Assembly (NCBI RefSeq): GCF_002899455.1
Contig: NZ_PPFB01000001.1
Location: 4,687,001 to 4,751,000 of the forward strand
Reading direction: 5' to 3'
Source of the DNA: Streptomyces sp. DH-12
GTDB taxonomy: Bacteria > Actinomycetota > Actinomycetes > Streptomycetales > Streptomycetaceae
Length of the DNA stretch: 64,000 nt
Below are positions 1-8,020 of this stretch, in pieces; positions within the stretch are counted from its first letter, which is position 1, and each line of letters begins with the position of its first letter. The notes under the pieces were generated by a model. That model was given only the letters and a program-made list of their open reading frames with translations. It did no database searches and had not been told where the DNA came from. The position numbers and the translations under genes were made by a program.

Positions 1-212
1 AGTCACAGCTTCCGTGTCGCGCAAAGCGTGCGGAGCCGGACATCGCGCGCGCAACGGCCTTGACGTTCTTTTGGAAAGTCGGAAGGGTGAAGGGCGGCAT
101 GCGCAATTCTGGGGCGCATGTGAACCGGGGGGCGTTTCACCACAGTTACCTCCGTTGATCACGGCCCCGGGCGCCGCCTCACTGACGATGAGCTACTGGG
201 GGTAGCAATCAC

Positions 213-935
213 ATGACCAAGAAGACGCGGATCCGTGTCGCACGTGTCGCGGCCGGTGCCGTGATAGCGGCCGGCGCCTCGCTGACGGCGGCCGGCGCCG
301 CCTCCGCCCTCGAGATCGGCGTGAGCGCCGAGGCGAACGGCGCGGGCCTCGGCGTCGGCCTGAACGCCGCCGAGGACGACCCGGAGGACCCGGGCGACCC
401 GGGCGACCCTGGTGACCCGGGCGACCCGGGCTGCGACATCGGCACGAACCCGGACTGCCCTGGTGACCCGGGCGACCCTGGTGACCCGGGCGACCCGGGT
501 GACCCGGGCGACCCTGGTGACCCGGGCGACCCTGGTGACCCGGGCGACCCTGGTGACCCGGGCGACCCTGGTGACCCCGGTGACCCTGGTGACCCGGGCG
601 ACCCTGGTGACCCGGGCGACCCCGGTGACCCGGGCGACGGCGACGAGACCCCGGGTGACGGCGAGGGCCCGGTCGAGGAGCCTTCCGGGGCCCCCGGCGG
701 CGGCCTCGACCCCGACGGCGGCGCCTCGCCGCAGGACGAGGGTTCCTCCGCCCTGACCGACACCGGCGAGGAGCCCCCGGCCACCTCGGCCCAGGGCAGC
801 GGCAAGGAGCTGGCCGAGACCGGTGCCGCCGAGACCACCTTCCTGGTGATCGGCGCCGCCACGATGATCGCCGGCGGTGTCGGCTTCCGGGTGCTGCCGC
901 GCCTGATGACCGGCCGCGGCGGCGCGGCCGCCTGA
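213..935 (+). CDS. Secreted collagen-like Gly-Asp-Pro repeat protein with sortase-E (LAETG) anchor
   Basis: This 240-residue protein is built for export and cell-wall attachment. Residues 1-32 form a signal peptide: a basic KKTR start, a hydrophobic core, and an ASA cleavage site before LEIG. Residues about 54-142 are an array of Gly-Asp-Pro triplets, interrupted once by a short segment with two Cys (PGCDIGTNPDCPG) that could form a disulfide. A Pro/Glu/Gly-rich spacer follows, then LAETG at 200-204, a hydrophobic segment and a short basic tail (GRGG). That layout is a class E sortase signal. The Gly-X-Y periodicity matches bacterial collagen-like proteins, although Asp-Pro replaces the usual Pro-rich X/Y pair. 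Function is unknown; a surface stalk or spacer is inferred. The following terminator hairpin ends the unit. The confident parts are export and anchoring. Confidence 0.85.
   Translation: MTKKTRIRVARVAAGAVIAAGASLTAAGAASALEIGVSAEANGAGLGVGLNAAEDDPEDPGDPGDPGDPGDPGCDIGTNPDCPGDPGDPGDPGDPGDPGDPGDPGDPGDPGDPGDPGDPGDPGDPGDPGDPGDPGDPGDPGDGDETPGDGEGPVEEPSGAPGGGLDPDGGASPQDEGSSALTDTGEEPPATSAQGSGKELAETGAAETTFLVIGAATMIAGGVGFRVLPRLMTGRGGAAA
384..642 (+). repeat. In-frame 18-bp tandem repeat encoding (Gly-Asp-Pro)n
   Basis: An 18-bp unit close to CCTGGTGACCCGGGCGAC, with 9-bp half units, is repeated through this stretch of the collagen-like gene. Every copy keeps the GDP triplet frame. The near-identity of the copies suggests recent expansion by slippage or unequal crossing over, so copy number may vary between strains and may be misassembled from short reads. 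The repeat also leaves the other frames open, which explains several long shadow frames here. Confidence 0.85.
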
Positions 936-976
936 CGGTGGCCGCGCGCGCACGCATCGTGCGCACGACATGACAC

Positions 977-1010
977 GAGGGCCCGGAGCGCCGCCGCGCT
1001 CCGGGCCCTC
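977..1010. terminator. Bidirectional hairpin terminator between convergent genes
   Basis: A perfect 14-bp inverted repeat (977-990 and 997-1010, arms GAGGGCCCGGAGCG and its complement) with a 6-nt loop lies between the collagen-like gene and the convergent zinc-ribbon gene. There is no clear T-run, which is usual for Streptomyces. Confidence 0.75.
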
Positions 1011-1040
1011 GCCGTGTCTGTGAACCCCTGTCCGTCCTGG

Positions 1041-1232
1041 TCAGACGGTCTGATGGGCGAGCAGCGCGACCGCCGCCACCAGCACCGCCAGCAGGGCGAT
1101 CAGCATCATCGGGTTCAGCCCCGCGAAGAAGTTCTCCTGCTGCATCCGCTCGCGGTTCGCCCGGCACACGGGGCACCGGCCCTCGCTCACGGGCGCGGCG
1201 CAGTTCGCGCACACCAGCCGGTCGTACGTCAT
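1041..1232 (-). CDS. Small zinc-ribbon membrane protein
   Basis: This 63-residue protein has two CxxC pairs in its N-terminal half (CANC and CPVC), the geometry of a zinc ribbon. A single hydrophobic helix follows (LNPMMLIALLAVLVAAVALLA) at the C terminus. The predicted form is a tail-anchored membrane protein with a cytosolic zinc-binding head. I do not recognise a named family. It is read opposite to ftsE and shares the roughly 270-bp upstream interval with it. The ATG start is the only good start in this frame. Confidence 0.7.
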   Translation of the reverse strand: MTYDRLVCANCAAPVSEGRCPVCRANRERMQQENFFAGLNPMMLIALLAVLVAAVALLAHQTV

Positions 1233-1499
1233 GCGCTCGCCCTCCTCGCGCCGATTCCTGGGGGTTCAACGCCCACCACCGGGTGAACGTTCCCCCTCCA
1301 CTGTGCCAGGTTCCCGCCGGGACCGCGCCGGGTCCTCCTCAGCCGGGGCCTCCCGCGGGAGCGCGGCCGTCCCCCGGGCGGGCGGCGCCGGCCGGAACAA
1401 AGGGCGCATCTTCTCCACAACCCCCTCCGGTGACTGCGCTCGGCTCTCCGGGTCGCGTAAGGTCACGCTCATCTACCCCCGGCTACCCGTGGTGCATCC

Positions 1500-2189
1500 G
1501 TGATCCGATTCGACAACGTGTCCAAGGTCTACCCCAAGCAGAACCGCCCCGCCCTCCGGGACGTCTCCCTGGAGGTCGAGAAGGGCGAGTTCGTGTTCCT
1601 CGTGGGGTCCTCCGGCTCCGGAAAGTCCACCTTCCTGCGGCTGATCCTCCGCGAGGAGCGGGCCAGCCACGGTCAGGTGCACGTCCTGGGCAAGGATCTC
1701 GCCCGCGTCTCCAACTGGAAGGTGCCGCAGATCCGGCGGCAGCTGGGAACCGTGTTCCAGGACTTCCGCCTGCTGCCGAACAAGACGGTCGCGGAGAACG
1801 TGGCCTTCGCGCAGGAGGTCATCGGCAAGTCGCGCGGCGAGATCCGCAAGTCCGTGCCGCAGGTGCTCGACCTGGTCGGGCTCGGCGGCAAGGAGGACCG
1901 CATGCCGGGCGAGCTGTCCGGCGGTGAGCAGCAGCGCGTCGCCATCGCGCGGGCCTTCGTCAACCGGCCCAAGCTGCTCATCTGCGACGAGCCCACCGGC
2001 AACCTCGACCCGCAGACCTCCGTCGGCATCATGAAGCTGCTCGACCGCATCAACCGGACGGGCACCACCGTGGTGATGGCGACGCACGACCAGAACATCG
2101 TGGACCAGATGCGCAAGCGCGTCATCGAGCTGGAGAAGGGCCGCCTCGTGCGCGACCAGGCACGCGGCGTCTACGGCTACCAGCACTGA
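1500..2189 (+). CDS. ftsE: Cell-division ABC transporter ATPase FtsE
   Basis: FtsE is the cytosolic ATPase of the FtsEX complex. With FtsX it couples ATP hydrolysis to activation of peptidoglycan hydrolases at division or remodelling sites. The 229 residues match the family length. Walker A is GSSGSGKST (36-44), the signature is LSGGEQQR (about 139), Walker B is LLICDEPTGNLD, and the H-loop is MATHD. The start is GTG; the Shine-Dalgarno is weak (GTGGTG), so the start rests on family alignment with the MIRFDNVSKVY opening. ftsX follows after 29 bp in the same operon. A TAAGGT hexamer near 1458 is a possible -10 element. Confidence 0.97.
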   Translation: MIRFDNVSKVYPKQNRPALRDVSLEVEKGEFVFLVGSSGSGKSTFLRLILREERASHGQVHVLGKDLARVSNWKVPQIRRQLGTVFQDFRLLPNKTVAENVAFAQEVIGKSRGEIRKSVPQVLDLVGLGGKEDRMPGELSGGEQQRVAIARAFVNRPKLLICDEPTGNLDPQTSVGIMKLLDRINRTGTTVVMATHDQNIVDQMRKRVIELEKGRLVRDQARGVYGYQH

Positions 2190-2218
2190 CGCTCCACGGA
2201 AAGGCTTGATCAGACGCC

Positions 2219-3136
2219 ATGCGCGCCCAGTTCGTCCTGTCGGAGATCGGCGTCGGTCTCCGCCGCAACCTGACGATGACCTTCGCGGTCGTCGTGTCCG
2301 TCGCCCTGTCGCTCGCCCTGTTCGGCGGGTCGCTCCTGATGAGCGACCAGGTGAGCGCGATGAAGGGCTACTGGTACGACAAGGTCAACGTCTCCATCTT
2401 CCTCTGCAACAAGAGCGACGCCGAGTCCGACCCCAACTGCGCCAAGGGCGCGGTGACCGACGACCAGAAGGGCCAGATCAAGGCCGACCTGGAGAAGATG
2501 TCGGTCGTCGACACGGTGACGTACGAGTCGCAGGACGAGGCGTACAAGCACTACAAGGAGCAGTTCGGCGACTCGCCGCTGGCCAGCTCCCTCACGCCGG
2601 ACCAGATGCAGGAGTCGTACCGGGTCAAGCTGAAGGACCCGGAGAAGTACCAGGTCATCGCGACCGCCTTCGACGGGCGGGACGGCGTGCAGTCCGTGCA
2701 GGACCAGAAGGGCACCCTGGACAACCTCTTCGGACTGCTGGAGGGCATGAACATCGCCGCCCTCGCGATGATGGCGCTGATGCTGGTCGTCGCCCTGATG
2801 CTGATCGTGAACACCGTCCGGGTGTCCGCGTTCAGCCGCCGCCGCGAGACCGGGATCATGCGTCTGGTGGGCGCCTCCGGCTTCTACATCCAGGCGCCGT
2901 TCATCATGGAGGCCGCGGTCGCCGGACTCATCGGCGGCGGCCTCGCCTGCGCCTTCCTCATCCTGGCGCGGTACTTCATCATCGACCACGGACTCGCCCT
3001 GTCGGAGAAGCTGAGCCTGATCAACTTCATCGGCTGGGACGCCGTTCTGACGAAGCTTCCGCTCATCCTCGCGACCAGTCTGCTGATGCCGGCGTTGGCC
3101 GCGTTCTTCGCGTTGCGCAAGTACCTGAAGGTGTGA
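2219..3136 (+). CDS. ftsX: Cell-division protein FtsX, permease-like partner of FtsE
   Basis: FtsX is the membrane partner of FtsE. It has four transmembrane segments and a large extracellular loop that contacts and activates cell-wall hydrolases. In this 305-residue protein TM1 lies near residues 20-42. The extracellular domain follows at about 45-175 and contains two Cys residues (LCNKSD and PNCAKG) that probably form a disulfide. TM2-TM4 lie in the C-terminal 130 residues. The FtsX C-terminal motif SRRRETGIMRLVGASG is clear. It lies 29 bp after ftsE with an AAAGG ribosome site. A terminator hairpin follows, so ftsEX is probably bicistronic. Confidence 0.97.
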   Translation: MRAQFVLSEIGVGLRRNLTMTFAVVVSVALSLALFGGSLLMSDQVSAMKGYWYDKVNVSIFLCNKSDAESDPNCAKGAVTDDQKGQIKADLEKMSVVDTVTYESQDEAYKHYKEQFGDSPLASSLTPDQMQESYRVKLKDPEKYQVIATAFDGRDGVQSVQDQKGTLDNLFGLLEGMNIAALAMMALMLVVALMLIVNTVRVSAFSRRRETGIMRLVGASGFYIQAPFIMEAAVAGLIGGGLACAFLILARYFIIDHGLALSEKLSLINFIGWDAVLTKLPLILATSLLMPALAAFFALRKYLKV

Positions 3137-3147
3137 CGCATGCCAAT

Positions 3148-3179
3148 AGGGGCGCGCGGTCAACGGACCGTGCGCCCCT
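3148..3179 (+). terminator. Terminator of the ftsEX operon
   Basis: Arms AGGGGCGCGCGGT (3148-3160) and ACCGTGCGCCCCT (3167-3179) pair over 13 bp with one G-U wobble and a 6-nt loop. The hairpin starts 12 bp after the ftsX stop codon. Confidence 0.7.
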
Positions 3180-3203
3180 GTGCGTTGTCCTAGACTCACC
3201 GGC

Positions 3204-4364
3204 ATGTCAGGTCGTGACCCGTTCTGTCGGCCCCGCAGCGTCCGCCGCGGCGCCGCCCTGACCCTGGTCTTCGCGAGCGTGCTCGTCGCCGGCGCGGCCA
3301 CGGGCAGCCTCCCCGGCGCCGGCCGCGGCGCCTCCGCGGACGGCGCCGCGCAGGCCGCGCCCGTCGGCCACCACACCGAGGTCTTCCGGGCGGCCGAGGA
3401 GGCCGCCGCCCACGGCGCCTCCCCGCTGGAGGCCGCGGAGCGCGCGGTCAGCCGCAGCGGCGACCGCTGGGCCGCCGTCTACTCCCCGGACGAGTACGAG
3501 AAGTTCGAGGCCGGCCTCGACGGCGCCTACACCGGTGTCGGCCTGTGGGCCCGCGAGCGGGACGGGCGGATCGAGGTGGCCAAGGTCGGCAGCGGCACCC
3601 CCGCCGCCGAGGCGGGCATCCGCGCGGGCGACCGGCTGCGCAGCGTCGACGGCGAGAAGGTCGACGGCCGGCCCGTCACCGAGGTCGTCTCCTTACTGCG
3701 CGGCGACACGGCGGGCAAGAGCGCCGGCAGCACCGTACGGCTCGGACTGGAGCGCGGCTCGCGCTCGTGGAGCGAGACCGTCCGCCGCGCCCGGCTCTCC
3801 CGGGAGGCGGTCACCGTCCGTTCCCTGCCCTCCGGGGTCACGGTCATCCAGGTCACCGCCTTCACCAGGGGCTCCGGCGAGCAGGTCCGCACCGCCGTGC
3901 GCGAGGCGCCGGAGGAGTCCGGTGTCGTGCTCGACCTGCGGAGCAACCCCGGCGGCCTGGTCGCCGAGGCGGTCACCGCGGCCTCCGCCTTTCTCGACGG
4001 CGGCCTGGTCGCCACCTACGACGTCGAGGGCGAACAGCGCGCCCTGCACGCCGAGCCCGGCGGCGACACGCACAGACCCCTGGTGGTGCTGGTCGACGCG
4101 GGGACGATGAGCGCGGCCGAACTCCTCACCGGCGCCCTCCAGGACCGCGGACGGGCGGTCGTCGTGGGCTCCCGCACCTTCGGCAAGGGCTCGGTGCAGA
4201 TGCCGACCGAGCTGCCCGACGGCTCCGTCGCCGAACTGACCGTCGGCCACTACCGCACCCCCTCCGGCCGCGACGTCGACGGCCACGGCCTCACCCCCGA
4301 CCTGGAGGCCGGCGAGCAGGCCCTGGAGCGCGCCGAGACGGTCGTCGGCGGACTCGGCCGGTAG
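3204..4364 (+). CDS. S41-family C-terminal processing peptidase with PDZ domain; contains a TTA codon
   Basis: This is an exported serine peptidase of the CtpA/Prc (S41) family, which degrades or trims extracytoplasmic proteins from their C termini. It has about 386 residues. A basic N terminus with a hydrophobic segment (LTLVFASVLVAGAATG) serves as signal or anchor. A PDZ domain spans about residues 105-195 (motif GIRAGDRLRSVDGE). The protease domain carries the catalytic Ser in TMSAAE and the Lys in FGKGSVQ. ATG at 3204 is preferred over an upstream in-frame GTG because MSGRDP leads directly into the signal sequence. The codon at 3693-3695 is TTA (Leu in VVSLLRG), the rare codon that depends on the bldA tRNA in Streptomyces, so full translation may be developmentally controlled. 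smpB begins 60 bp downstream. Confidence 0.92.
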   Translation: MSGRDPFCRPRSVRRGAALTLVFASVLVAGAATGSLPGAGRGASADGAAQAAPVGHHTEVFRAAEEAAAHGASPLEAAERAVSRSGDRWAAVYSPDEYEKFEAGLDGAYTGVGLWARERDGRIEVAKVGSGTPAAEAGIRAGDRLRSVDGEKVDGRPVTEVVSLLRGDTAGKSAGSTVRLGLERGSRSWSETVRRARLSREAVTVRSLPSGVTVIQVTAFTRGSGEQVRTAVREAPEESGVVLDLRSNPGGLVAEAVTAASAFLDGGLVATYDVEGEQRALHAEPGGDTHRPLVVLVDAGTMSAAELLTGALQDRGRAVVVGSRTFGKGSVQMPTELPDGSVAELTVGHYRTPSGRDVDGHGLTPDLEAGEQALERAETVVGGLGR

Positions 4365-4424
4365 GCCGGTCACGGTAATCGGCTTCCCCGGGAGCCCCTC
4401 CGTAGTGCGAAAATGGGCGGCATC

Positions 4425-4904
4425 ATGGCTAAGGAAAAAGGGCGCAAGCTGATCGCGCAGAACAAGAAGGCGCGCCACGACTACCTCATCATCGACACCT
4501 ACGAGGCGGGCCTGGTGCTCACCGGCACCGAGGTGAAGTCCCTGCGCCAGGGCCGGGCGTCGCTGGTGGACGGCTTCGTCCAGCTCACCGACCACGAGGC
4601 GTGGCTGCACAACGTGCACGTCCCGGAGTACAGCCAGGGCACCTGGACCAACCACAGCGCCCGGCGCAAGCGGAAGCTGCTGCTGCACCGCGAGGAGATC
4701 GACAAGCTGGAGGCCAAGTCCCAGGAGACCGGCCACACCATCGTGCCGCTCGCCCTGTACTTCAAGGACGGCCGGGCGAAGATCGAGATCGCGCTGGCCA
4801 AGGGCAAGAAGGAGTACGACAAGCGGCAGACGCTGCGCGAGAAGCAGGACCGGCGGGAGGCCGAGCGGGCGATCTCCGCGGTGCGCAGGAAGCAGCGGGC
4901 CTGA
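4425..4904 (+). CDS. smpB: SsrA-binding protein SmpB
   Basis: SmpB binds the tRNA-like domain of tmRNA and delivers it to stalled ribosomes in trans-translation. The 159-residue protein shows the conserved oligonucleotide-binding fold: KLIAQNKKARHDY at the N terminus, GLVLTGTEVKSLR, HNVHVPEYSQG, then RKLLLHREEI. A basic C-terminal tail (KEYDKRQTLREKQ onward) inserts into the mRNA channel. ATG at 4425 (MAKEKGRK) is chosen over an ATG 12 bp upstream because the family begins with MAK. Its RNA partner ssrA lies immediately downstream on the same strand. Confidence 0.98.
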   Translation: MAKEKGRKLIAQNKKARHDYLIIDTYEAGLVLTGTEVKSLRQGRASLVDGFVQLTDHEAWLHNVHVPEYSQGTWTNHSARRKRKLLLHREEIDKLEAKSQETGHTIVPLALYFKDGRAKIEIALAKGKKEYDKRQTLREKQDRREAERAISAVRRKQRA

Positions 4905-5022
4905 GGCCGCCGGGACCCCGCGGGAATGGGCTGGCATCGACCCGCGTTGGTCACGTACGATGGCTTCGCACCTCACAGTGGGTGCGGGTCACCTCCCCCG
5001 GGAGGGTTTGACAACACAACAT

Positions 5023-5423
5023 GGGGATGATCGGTTTCGACAGCGGCTGTCGAAGCAGGGGAAGCGTGTCGAGGAAGCGGCCATGATCTCGTAAACCACA
5101 GGCCGAAAAAAATAATCGCCAATTCCAAGCGATCCATCTCCCAGGGCGAGCTCGCCCTCGCTGCCTGATCTTCAGGTAGCGAGCAGCGGCTCCCCTACTT
5201 AAGGGAGTGTCAGCCCGGGGATGTTCCCGACCCGGATCCTGGCATCAGCTAGGGAACTAAACCTTGATCCCGGTCACGGGGTGAAAAGGGAAATCTCACA
5301 GTGACTGGGCCCGTCGGAGACTTGTCGGCGTGATCTCCGGGGCCGAGAAAAGCACAGCCGACTGCACACGGAGAAGCCCTGGTTCCGCACCGTTGGACGC
5401 GGGTTCGATTCCCGCCATCTCCA
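5023..5423 (+). ncRNA. ssrA: Transfer-messenger RNA (tmRNA, SsrA)
   Basis: The 5' end GGGGATGATCGGTTTCGAC and the 3' T-arm GGGTTCGATTCCCGCCATCT are diagnostic of tmRNA. The acceptor stem GGGGATG (5023-5029) pairs with CATCTCC (5416-5422), followed by discriminator A. The next bases are CGA rather than CCA, so the CCA end must be added after processing. The internal reading frame at 5118-5168 encodes ANSKRSISQGELALAA followed by TGA, a degradation tag with the usual LAA end. smpB is directly upstream. A terminator hairpin lies just downstream. Exact ends are inferred from the stem pairing. Confidence 0.96.
5118..5168 (+). other. tmRNA tag-peptide reading frame
   Basis: The 16-codon resume frame starts at GCC (Ala) after an A-rich stretch and ends in TGA. 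It encodes ANSKRSISQGELALAA. The terminal LALAA fits recognition by Clp proteases and adaptors. Confidence 0.85.
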
Positions 5424-5440
5424 CGACCCCATGTGGGCAG

Positions 5441-5471
5441 AGGCCCCGTCGCGCGAGCGGCGGGGCCTTTG
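5441..5471 (+). terminator. Terminator of ssrA
   Basis: Arms AGGCCCCGTCGC (5441-5452) and GCGGCGGGGCCT (5457-5468) with a GCGA loop pair over 12 bp with one wobble, followed by a short T-containing tail. Confidence 0.8.
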
Positions 5472-5520
5472 TCATGCGGTCACGTACCGGCAGGGGAAGG
5501 CCTGGCAGCCCGGCTGGGCC

Positions 5521-6528
5521 TCAGCGCCCGCGCGGCGCCGTGCTCGCCCGCTCCGTCAGGCGGGGCGGCAGCAGGGTGGTGCCCGGCACGGCGGCTCCCG
5601 AGAGCTTGCGCACCAGCAGACGCACCGCGCGGGCCCCCAGCTCGGCGGCCGGGACGGCCACCGAGGTGACCGGGACGCGGGCCGCCGCGGCGACCGGGGC
5701 CGGGCAGACGGCGGTGAGGGACACGTCGCCGGGGACCCGCATCCCCAGCTCCTCGAACGCCGCGATCAGCGGGTCGACGAGCGGCTCGTTGTGCACCACC
5801 ACCCCGGTCAGCGCGGGCAGGTCGCGCAGCAGCCGCTCCACGGCCGCACGGGCCGCGTCCCGGCCGGTGCCGCACGGCAGCACCGTCGAGGCCAGCCCGT
5901 GCCGGTCGGCGGCCGCGGTGAAGCCCTCCACGAGCCGGCGGGCGGACGCGGTCCGCCGGAGGTACACCTCCGGCGGCGAGCCGGCCAGCGCCACCGCGCG
6001 GTGCCCGAGCCCCGCCAGATGGTCCACGCACAGCTCCCCGGCCGTCCGGAAGTCCAGGTCCACGCAGGTCAGGCCGTCCGCCTCGGCGGGCACGCCGATC
6101 AGCACGGACGGCAAGGGGCACGAACGCAGCAGCGGCAGCCGGGGGTCCTGCCACTGCACGTCCGTCACGATCACGCCGTCCGCCAGCCCCGCCCGGGCCG
6201 CCCGCCGGATGTCCTCGTCGCCCTCGCCCTGGGTGAGCAGCAGCACGTCGTGGTCCCGGGCGCGGGCGGCGGTGACCACCGACAGCGCGAACCGGGTGAC
6301 CGCCGGCACGGGGATGCCGGGCCGCATGGGCACGGCCAGGGCGAGCACCTTCGCCCTGCCGCCCGGCCGGGACCGCCCGCCGCCGTCCGCGCGGTAGCCC
6401 AGCTCGCGCACCGCGGCCTGCACCCGGCGCCGGGTCGCGTCGGAGATCGGCCGCTTGCCGCTCAGCGCGTACGAGACCGTACTGGGAGAGACGCCGGCGC
6501 GCCGGGCCACATCCGTGATCTTCACCAT
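5521..6528 (-). CDS. LacI-family transcriptional regulator
   Basis: This 335-residue DNA-binding repressor has the classical LacI layout. An N-terminal helix-turn-helix (MVKITDVARRAGVSPSTVSY, residues 1-20) leads to the hinge helix. A periplasmic-binding-protein-like effector domain follows from about residue 65 (VLALAVPMRPGIPVPAV, then VIVTDVQW and FRTAGELCVDHLAGLGH). The ligand is probably a sugar, but which one cannot be read from sequence. The ATG start places the HTH at the extreme N terminus. A perfect 16-bp palindrome about 55 bp upstream is the likely operator for autoregulation. The MFS gene upstream is read in the same direction and ends 98 bp before it. Confidence 0.93.
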   Translation of the reverse strand: MVKITDVARRAGVSPSTVSYALSGKRPISDATRRRVQAAVRELGYRADGGGRSRPGGRAKVLALAVPMRPGIPVPAVTRFALSVVTAARARDHDVLLLTQGEGDEDIRRAARAGLADGVIVTDVQWQDPRLPLLRSCPLPSVLIGVPAEADGLTCVDLDFRTAGELCVDHLAGLGHRAVALAGSPPEVYLRRTASARRLVEGFTAAADRHGLASTVLPCGTGRDAARAAVERLLRDLPALTGVVVHNEPLVDPLIAAFEELGMRVPGDVSLTAVCPAPVAAAARVPVTSVAVPAAELGARAVRLLVRKLSGAAVPGTTLLPPRLTERASTAPRGR

Positions 6529-6580
6529 CGGGAGTCCTCGTGGGCACGGTCCGTGGGGGGAGGAAGCGGCCGACGCCCTT

Positions 6581-6596
6581 GTCGAAGCGCTTCGAC
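6581..6596. promoter_or_regulatory. LacI-type operator palindrome
   Basis: GTCGAAGCGCTTCGAC is a perfect 16-bp palindrome with the central CG-rich symmetry typical of LacI-family operators in Streptomyces. It lies between the MFS stop codon and the lacI-type start codon, so autoregulation is the simplest reading. Confidence 0.7.
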
Positions 6597-6626
6597 GGGT
6601 GAAGGTAGGTGCGGGACCTGTGGCCG

Positions 6627-7937
6627 TCAATGGGGTGAACGGTGATCCCTGAAGCGGCCTGACGGCCCGGACATCAGGAGCGCCCCGGCGACCGCGAGGG
6701 CGGTGAGCGCCGCCGCCACCGGCACCCCGTACCCGGCGGTGGCCGAAACGTGCTCCACGATCCAGCCGCCGGCCGCGCTGCCGCAGGCGATCCCGCCCAG
6801 CAGCCCGGTCACCGCCAGCGTCATGCCCTCGTTCAGCCGCCCCTCGGGGGTGGACCGCTGCACCAGGGTCATCGTGGTGACCATCGTCGGGGCGGTGGCC
6901 ATCCCCGCCACCAGCAGCGCGCCCGCCAGGACCGGCAGCGAGCCGGTGAGGGCGGCGAGCAGCGGCAGGGTCATCAGCGCGGCCATCGCCGCCAGGCACC
7001 AGCCCAGCCGGGAGCGCGCGGACCCGGCCGGACGCACCGCCCCGTACAGCAGGCCCGCCGCGCAGGAACCGGCCGCCTGGAGCGCCAGCACCGCGCCGGC
7101 CGCCGTGCGGTGCCCCTGCTCGTCCGCGAACGCGATCGTCACGACCTCCAGGGAGCCGAACACCCCGCCCGTCGCCAGACAGACCAGCAGCAGCGGCCGT
7201 ACGCCGGGCGCGCGCAGGGGCGCCCCTCCGGAGGCGCGGCGGACGGCCGGGGGCTCCGTGGAGCGCTGTGCGGCGAACAGCGCGACGCCCGTCAGCAGCA
7301 GCACCGCGCCGGCCAGCGTGCCCGCCTCCGGGAAGAGGGCCCCGCACAGCAGGGCCGCGAGCACCGGGCCGAGCATGAAGCACAGCTCGTCGGCGGCCTG
7401 CTCGAAGGAGTTCGCGGTGTGCAGGTCGTCGGGTCTGTCCTTCAGCAGGTGCGCCCAGCGGGCCCGGGACATGCCCCCGGTGTTGGGGGTGGTGGCCGTC
7501 GCGGCGTAGGCGGCGAACAGGGTCCAGCCGGGGGCGTCGTGGCGCACGCAGAGCACCAGGGCGAGCGAGCCCAGCACGGCCACCAGCGTGGCCGGCAGGG
7601 CCACCCGGGCCTGCCCGTACCGGTCCACCAGGCGCGCGGTCCACGGGGCGGCCACCGCCGTGGCCGCGAGCCCGGTCGCGGTGACGGCGCCGGCCAGGGC
7701 GTACGACCCGCGGGTCCCGGAGATCATCAGGATCGCGCTCACCCCGAACATGCCCATCGGCAGCCGGGCGAGCAGGTTGCCCGCCGTGAAGGCGCGGGTG
7801 CCGGGCAGGGCGAACAGACGGCGGTACGGACCCGGCTCGCGCGGGGCGCGCCGGGCGCGCGGGGCGAAGTCGACGGCCACGAGGGTGTCGGCGGTGACGG
7901 TGTACAGGCGGGTGTCCGGCGGGGTCGGCTGAGGCAT
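6627..7937 (-). CDS. Major facilitator superfamily transporter
   Basis: This 436-residue integral membrane protein has about 12 predicted hydrophobic helices in two halves. The MFS motif A-like loop is ARLVDRYGQARVAL between TM2 and TM3. A GTRGSYALAG segment and the C-terminal repeats support the half-duplicated fold. The resemblance is to the multidrug or sugar efflux branch of MFS; the substrate is not evident. ATG at 7937 (MPQPTPPDTRL) is preferred to an upstream in-frame start at 8000 that would overlap the divergent promoter region. It is divergent from a LysR regulator, whose start is 83 bp away and which may control it. Confidence 0.88.
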   Translation of the reverse strand: MPQPTPPDTRLYTVTADTLVAVDFAPRARRAPREPGPYRRLFALPGTRAFTAGNLLARLPMGMFGVSAILMISGTRGSYALAGAVTATGLAATAVAAPWTARLVDRYGQARVALPATLVAVLGSLALVLCVRHDAPGWTLFAAYAATATTPNTGGMSRARWAHLLKDRPDDLHTANSFEQAADELCFMLGPVLAALLCGALFPEAGTLAGAVLLLTGVALFAAQRSTEPPAVRRASGGAPLRAPGVRPLLLVCLATGGVFGSLEVVTIAFADEQGHRTAAGAVLALQAAGSCAAGLLYGAVRPAGSARSRLGWCLAAMAALMTLPLLAALTGSLPVLAGALLVAGMATAPTMVTTMTLVQRSTPEGRLNEGMTLAVTGLLGGIACGSAAGGWIVEHVSATAGYGVPVAAALTALAVAGALLMSGPSGRFRDHRSPH

Positions 7938-8020
7938 GGCCTTACCGTCACCCCTGGTCAGGTGGCCGGTCCAACACCTTCTCCGGCCCCATTGACGCAC
8001 CTGTGTTGTAGGTTCGCGGG

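Noticed and set aside
14..205. 63-residue open frame at the left end
   Set aside because: No ribosome site, no recognisable domain, and biased composition of untranslated leader; more likely the upstream region of the collagen-like gene.
384..642. CRISPR-like array
   Set aside because: The repeats are coding, contiguous and without unique spacers.
159..971. Long frames on the opposite strand and in other frames across the GDP repeat
   Set aside because: Produced by the tandem repeat, which leaves all frames open; the + frame at 213 has the signal peptide and sortase motif.
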